From the NCBI RefSeq assembly GCF_000801105.2, contig NC_079513.1, forward strand, positions 20,614,273 to 20,678,272: DNA of 64,000 nucleotides, in the 5' to 3' direction. The stretch comes from Raphanus sativus. Lineage: Eukaryota; Streptophyta; Magnoliopsida; Brassicales; Brassicaceae. The notes beneath the pieces were generated by a model. It was not told the origin of the DNA and ran no database searches. It saw nothing but the letters and a program-made list of their open reading frames with translations. The position numbers and the translations under genes are program-made. Positions 59,470 to 64,000 of the stretch are shown here, piece by piece; positions within the stretch are counted from its first letter, which is position 1; each line of letters begins with the position of its first letter.

Positions 59470-61387
59470 GCCATTCGTATTAAAGGTACAACATAAAATG
59501 AGAGAGATATGTTTTGTCATAGTGTACTAAAATTAATCTTGTCCGTCGAATAGGAGGAAAGATGTGTGGCTGAGGTTAATTCCCGCTTATTCTCTAGTTA
59601 GGTCAATAAGTTTTAATGATACGGTTAGTATATTTTAGTTAGGATTTAAGTGGATTCAATAGATTGTTAGAAGAAAGTGTCTGTGTAGTAATAAGTGACC
59701 TTTTATGATATTAAAAGATGAAAAGTGACTCTGAATGTAATTGTTTCTTTATTAAAAGGAATAAAATGAAAGAGTCCTTGTTGACATGGCACTGCTAACC
59801 TAACCGCACAGACCCTCTTCCCTTCTTCTTCCTCGACGAAACATCAATTTGATTTTCTAGCTTTAATATTTAGCCCTCGATCCATCTCCACTTCCAGATT
59901 TCATTCCGCGATTGTTTGAATTTTTCTGTTCATCCGATGTACGATGAACGGAGGTCCTGGTTTCAGTTACGCACCTCCGTCAATAACCTCCTTTCCTTCG
60001 ATCAGCTTCTTGATTGTGTTTTTCCATCATTGGGTTTTCGATTACTGATTCGAAATTTTCAAACTTTTGCAGATAATTAATGCTCCGGTCACGAGAGCAT
60101 TCGTCATCACGAGCGCCCTCTTCACTGTCTTCTTGGGGATCCGTGGTGGAGGAGGTTTCTTCCAAGCTCGCCTTGTTTATTACAAACTTCTAATAAACTG
60201 TTGAATGAGGACGTGAGTATATTTTAATTTTAGAATCCGTATACCATTCAGAATGCTTCGAAATATTCCCTAAAAATATTAACAATATAAATACTAAAAC
60301 ACCTAAATGTGTTTTCCTATCTACATTATCTACATTATTAAATTTGAAGTGCCAATATGAATTAAAACTTGAAATAACATTTTAATCAAATCTAATGTCA
60401 TTTTCACTCATAAATATAATTAATTTTAATAAATAAATTTACAAAACATGATAAATATGAGTTTCTTTATAAATCATAGGTATTACATTAAATTATCTAA
60501 TATTTAGGTAATTTAAAAGATTGCAATTTTTCAATTATTTAATACTTAACAAAAACGAAGATTGAAAAATATACATCACATTGTGCTTAGACTTATAAAA
60601 ATAATACACTCTAAATGGCTGTCAAACGAGACACCACATACAGAACGATACACAGACAGAACGATGTAACTGTATAAATAATCACAGAGGTATTATCTTC
60701 ATTTGTTTTTCTAATCAGTTTGGTTTTTAGTCTGGACTTTTGAACGATTTTACTTACATACATCCATTTTCAAATAGAAACTTAAATTTAACAAAATTAC
60801 TTATTTTATCTTATTTTTACATTTAATTAAATTAAAAATAATCAAGTTAAAAGTTTCTAAATTTTAACAAATTTTATTGTTAAATATAATATAATTTTAA
60901 ATTTTATTTCTGTGCATATGAAGTTAAAAATACCATAAAATCAAATCTATTCTATTAATTCTCTAGCATGACCAGTTGATAAAAGTTGTGTCCACTATTT
61001 ATTTTTATTTATTTAATGAACCATTTATTTTATAATTGTCATTTAAATATTCAAACTGCCGTATTTATAACTTCTTCCCTCTTTACTTCTAATCCTAATT
61101 ATCGCAGCCAACTTTTTGATGTCACGTATGCAACTTCCTCTTCCCTCTTTACTTCTAATCCTAATTTTCGCAGCCAACTTCTTGATGTCACGTATGCAAC
61201 TTCCTCCCTCCGTATAATTATAACTTTCTCCCTCTTTTAATAACTGTCATTTATTTTATGACATCAGTTGCATATTTACCTAACAAAGCGCTACTTAATC
61301 ATATTCTTGATGTTTGATGCAACAATATGCAACTTTCAATCATATTAATGATTGATATACTTTTATTTATATTCTTTATATATATAT

Positions 61388-61430
<43 letters not shown>

Positions 61431-61749
61431 CTATAAGTAGTTTTATATTTGACTATGATCTATTGATAAATATTGATAAATATTGATTAATGATCGATAC
61501 ACTCTTATTTATATTCTTTATATATATAGATATATTACAATAAGTAGTTTTATATTTGACTATGATCTATTGATAAATGTTATGTTCAATTATGTATTTT
61601 ATTTATTTAAAAAACTATTCTATCAAACTAAATTAATATTAAATACAAATATGATTACCGAAACACTCAAATACAAAAATTAAAATCTTTAACTTAATTT
61701 AAAACAAAAAAAATATATCCGCTCTTTTTAAAGGCACGTCAGAATCTAG
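59470..61749 (+). mobile_element. Probable Helitron carrying a gene fragment (copy 2)
   Basis: Same decayed terminus as copy 1, ending CAGAATCTAG at 61749. The left end is not defined and is approximate. The doubled 66-bp unit is at about 61077-61208, and the TA run (61378-61430) is interrupted once. Confidence 0.45.
59944..60192 (+). pseudogene. Captured UBAC2-like fragment, copy 2
   Basis: MNGGPGF at 59944 and [20 protein letters not shown] after the intron-like stretch, as in copy 1. An extra T after GGAGGAGG (about 60156) shifts the frame before SSKLALF, so this copy has decayed one step further. One C in the intron-like run near 59990 is also missing relative to copy 1. Confidence 0.75.
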
Positions 61750-61759
61750 GATCCCAGAA

Positions 61760-62980
61760 TCTTCTTCTATTAAAACACAAGTATGATTGATAAAATGTTG
61801 TATCCAATTATTATTCTTTTTGTTTAAAAGTTTTTTTATTATTTCACTAATATTTAATTAACCTCTATCTTAATTCCATGATTTTTGGACTCATTTCCCC
61901 AATAATTATTAGTCAACAGTTCTATTTTAGTTCTAGGAAAACCCTTTTTTGATTGTGTTTTGATATTTACACTTGATAATACCATAGGCAAATAGAATAC
62001 ATATATTAGTTCACGGTTTATGTCAGATTACTTTCTTTTGACTAAGGTTCTACTACATTTATTGTATTATTTTGTAAGTATATTTTCCAAAAAAAATTGT
62101 TCGGATTTCGATGTTTGTTGGGTTTGATATTGATTTTCGGATATAACACTTTAAAAACTGTTCGAGTATATATGTAGATCATGTCTACAGAATATGTACT
62201 GGACGACTTTACGGGTCACCGGACTTTGGATCGAGTGAACCGCAAGTTAATAAATAAATTAGTTAATTTTACTATAAACCAAAGTTAAATATTATATAAA
62301 CTTTTTATAAAACATGAAATAATAGTTTGGATATGTACATATTTTATATTTGAAAAACATTTAGAAAATACTTAACTTTAGCTTCTATATGTTATTATTT
62401 CCATTTGACATACAAAAATAGTTTAGATTATTTATTTATTTTTAACAAGTTAAGATTTATGACATACAAAAATATCAAAATTTAAAAATTCATAAATATT
62501 TATCTATTAGTTTAACCAGTGCTTTAACCAGGTTCCAGATTTTAGTGATTTTTTGGGGGTTTTTAAATATTGGTATTTCACAAAACCTAAACTTGATTTA
62601 TCTTGAGTCATCGGATTTACCGGTTCAACTGCAGGTCCGGATCGAGTTTCAAAACACCGAGGATGGAACTTTGATTTTTGGATCGATTCCGATTCGGGTT
62701 TTTTGGGTACAAATATTCTTGACTAATTATGTTGGGTAATTACTAAGAAAAAATTATATGTTGCAAACTTTAGGAATAAAGTTTAAAAATAATATGAGAA
62801 ATATATATGGACAAGTGTATAGCTATGCAACTTGGCATATTTAATATAGTTACCAAAATTAAATTAAATTAAATTAATAATTAATAATGTATTAAAATAT
62901 ATTAAAAATAAAATATAAAATTAATTTAAAAAAATAAAACAAAAATATACCCGCCCTTTAAAGGGCGGGTCAAAATCTAG
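61760..62980 (+). mobile_element. Helitron, about 1.2 kb (copy 2)
   Basis: TCTTCTTCTATTAAAACAC start; CCCGCCCTTTAAAGGGCGGG hairpin; CTAG at 62977-62980 followed by T. Counterpart of 35988-37207. Confidence 0.75.
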
Positions 62981-63830
62981 TTTCTATTAAAATCCAACAT
63001 AATTGGGACGAGACGAATGAAACCTTGGTTGAATATTTATGTATAATTCTTTGAGCTATGCTTAGAGATACATATCCAGTTTTGTATAGCATCTCCAACC
63101 ATCAATTATTCCCATATTTTTCAAAGAGGGTGAACAGTACATCCAAATATAAGGAGTACTATTCATTTTTTATAAAGCTATTCATTTTTATTTTTGTCTC
63201 TATGTATTCTACAAATGCATGAAAACTGTTTATATACAATAGAATCTCTATAAATTAATAAATATTATAAACTAATAAATTTCACCGATCCTACGTTGAA
63301 CCAGTGTAAAATTTGAACAAAAAATTAACATAATTTGATAAAATTATGAGATAAGAATTTTTAAACCTTATGTAAATATATGGTCTCAATATAAACATAG
63401 TTCAATTTTCATAGTGAAATTTATCTTTATTATTTTTTAATCTCTCTTAATATACTAATTTTATTTTTTTTAAATGAATTCATATTTACCGTATACCTCA
63501 AATAATCAAATAATAACAATAAAAAAACTAAATATCTGAACTCGACCGAATCTGAACTAAAAATACCCGAACTCGATCCGAAATACATAAATTCCCGAAC
63601 CGGTTTTCTAGCCTTATACCAAAATACCAAATCTGAACCCGAGCGCACACCCCTAGCTTTTAGAATAATTCTAAATATAACACCAAATTTAATGTTTTAT
63701 TTCATTTTTATATAATCATAACACTACATTTACATAATATGTTTATAATTCTTCTTTTAAATTTAATAGTTTTAATCCTTTATAATGATAATTATTATCT
63801 TGCAGTTTCTTTCTAATCATTTTGGAATCA

Positions 63831-64000
63831 TCTATCTTATTAAAGTAGAAGTACTTTAAGCTTTTATTTGGTAATAGGGATAGAAATCTTTAAAAAAATT
63901 AAATTTTGTTTGGTAACAAAGATAGTATAGAATTTTGGCTTTTCCTTATTTAAATGATAAATTTAAGTATTTAATGTATTTTTCTAATTCAAATAATAGA
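63831..64000 (+). mobile_element. Helitron 5' end (copy 2), cut by window edge
   Basis: TCTATCTTATTAAAGTAGAAG after an A, as at 38058. Only the first 170 bp lie in the window. Confidence 0.5.

Larger units (their letters stand above)
56574..64000. repeat. Long direct duplication, copy 2 (partner 30791-38226), cut by window edge
   Basis: Carries the same series as copy 1: element B, UBAC2-like fragment, two Helitrons and a third Helitron 5' end. The left boundary coincides with the left end of element B, and flanking DNA differs ('cactttacgtct' here, 'gttaataactc' in copy 1). The right boundary lies outside the window. Confidence 0.95.

Overview
This window is plant nuclear DNA, most likely from a Brassica-type crucifer. 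The genes are intron-rich with GT-AG junctions, and the deduced proteins closely resemble Arabidopsis proteins I can recall (CLPC1, MHF1, CRL, uclacyanin, ELMO). The gaps between genes hold Helitrons, LTR and terminal-inverted-repeat elements, and AT-rich DNA. Exon models below were built by hand from reading frame and splice sites. Gene identities come from recall of Arabidopsis homologues, not from a search.

Left arm (about 1-24 kb). A 1-kb Helitron is followed by a DUF616 glycosyltransferase-like gene (-), a complete plastid chaperone gene CLPC1 (-), the histone-fold gene MHF1 (+), a two-B3-domain REM-type gene (-), a WD40 gene (+) with a duplicated, Helitron-interrupted exon, a decayed PPR-DYW pseudogene, an intron-containing tRNA-Tyr (-), a membrane rubredoxin gene (+), and a 5'-truncated, frameshifted CRL copy (-). 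The run CLPC1, MHF1, WD40, PPR-DYW, rubredoxin, CRL matches the order I recall on Arabidopsis chromosome 5 (AT5G50920 to AT5G51020), so this arm is an old colinear block that is losing genes.

Transposon island (about 24.3-44 kb). Two related elements lie head to head near 30.78 kb. Each carries an N-terminal piece of the same transposon ORF and a long array rich in TGTACA. One is split by a 3.8-kb solo LTR with a GCCGC target duplication. That LTR contains three copies of a stem-loop whose paired bases change together. Next come Helitrons, one carrying a captured fragment of a UBAC2-like gene, then a frameshifted first exon of a complex I B15/NDUFB4-like gene, and a 100-N assembly gap at 41806-41905.

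Right arm (about 44-64 kb). An intact DUF630/DUF632 gene (+) is followed by a broken C-terminal fragment of an AGC kinase (-), an intact uclacyanin gene (+) and an ELMO/CED-12 gene (-) with an exon deletion that breaks its frame. Kinase, uclacyanin and ELMO fit an AT2G44770-AT2G44830-like segment, so the window joins two ancestral blocks. From 56574 to the right edge there is a second, almost identical direct copy of 30791-38226.

The intact genes have largely separate roles: plastid protein import and proteolysis (CLPC1), DNA repair and crossover control (MHF1), thylakoid redox (rubredoxin), gene regulation (B3), and plasma-membrane or wall functions (DUF630/632, uclacyanin). The main interest lies in the transposon island and in how it has broken or copied neighbouring genes.
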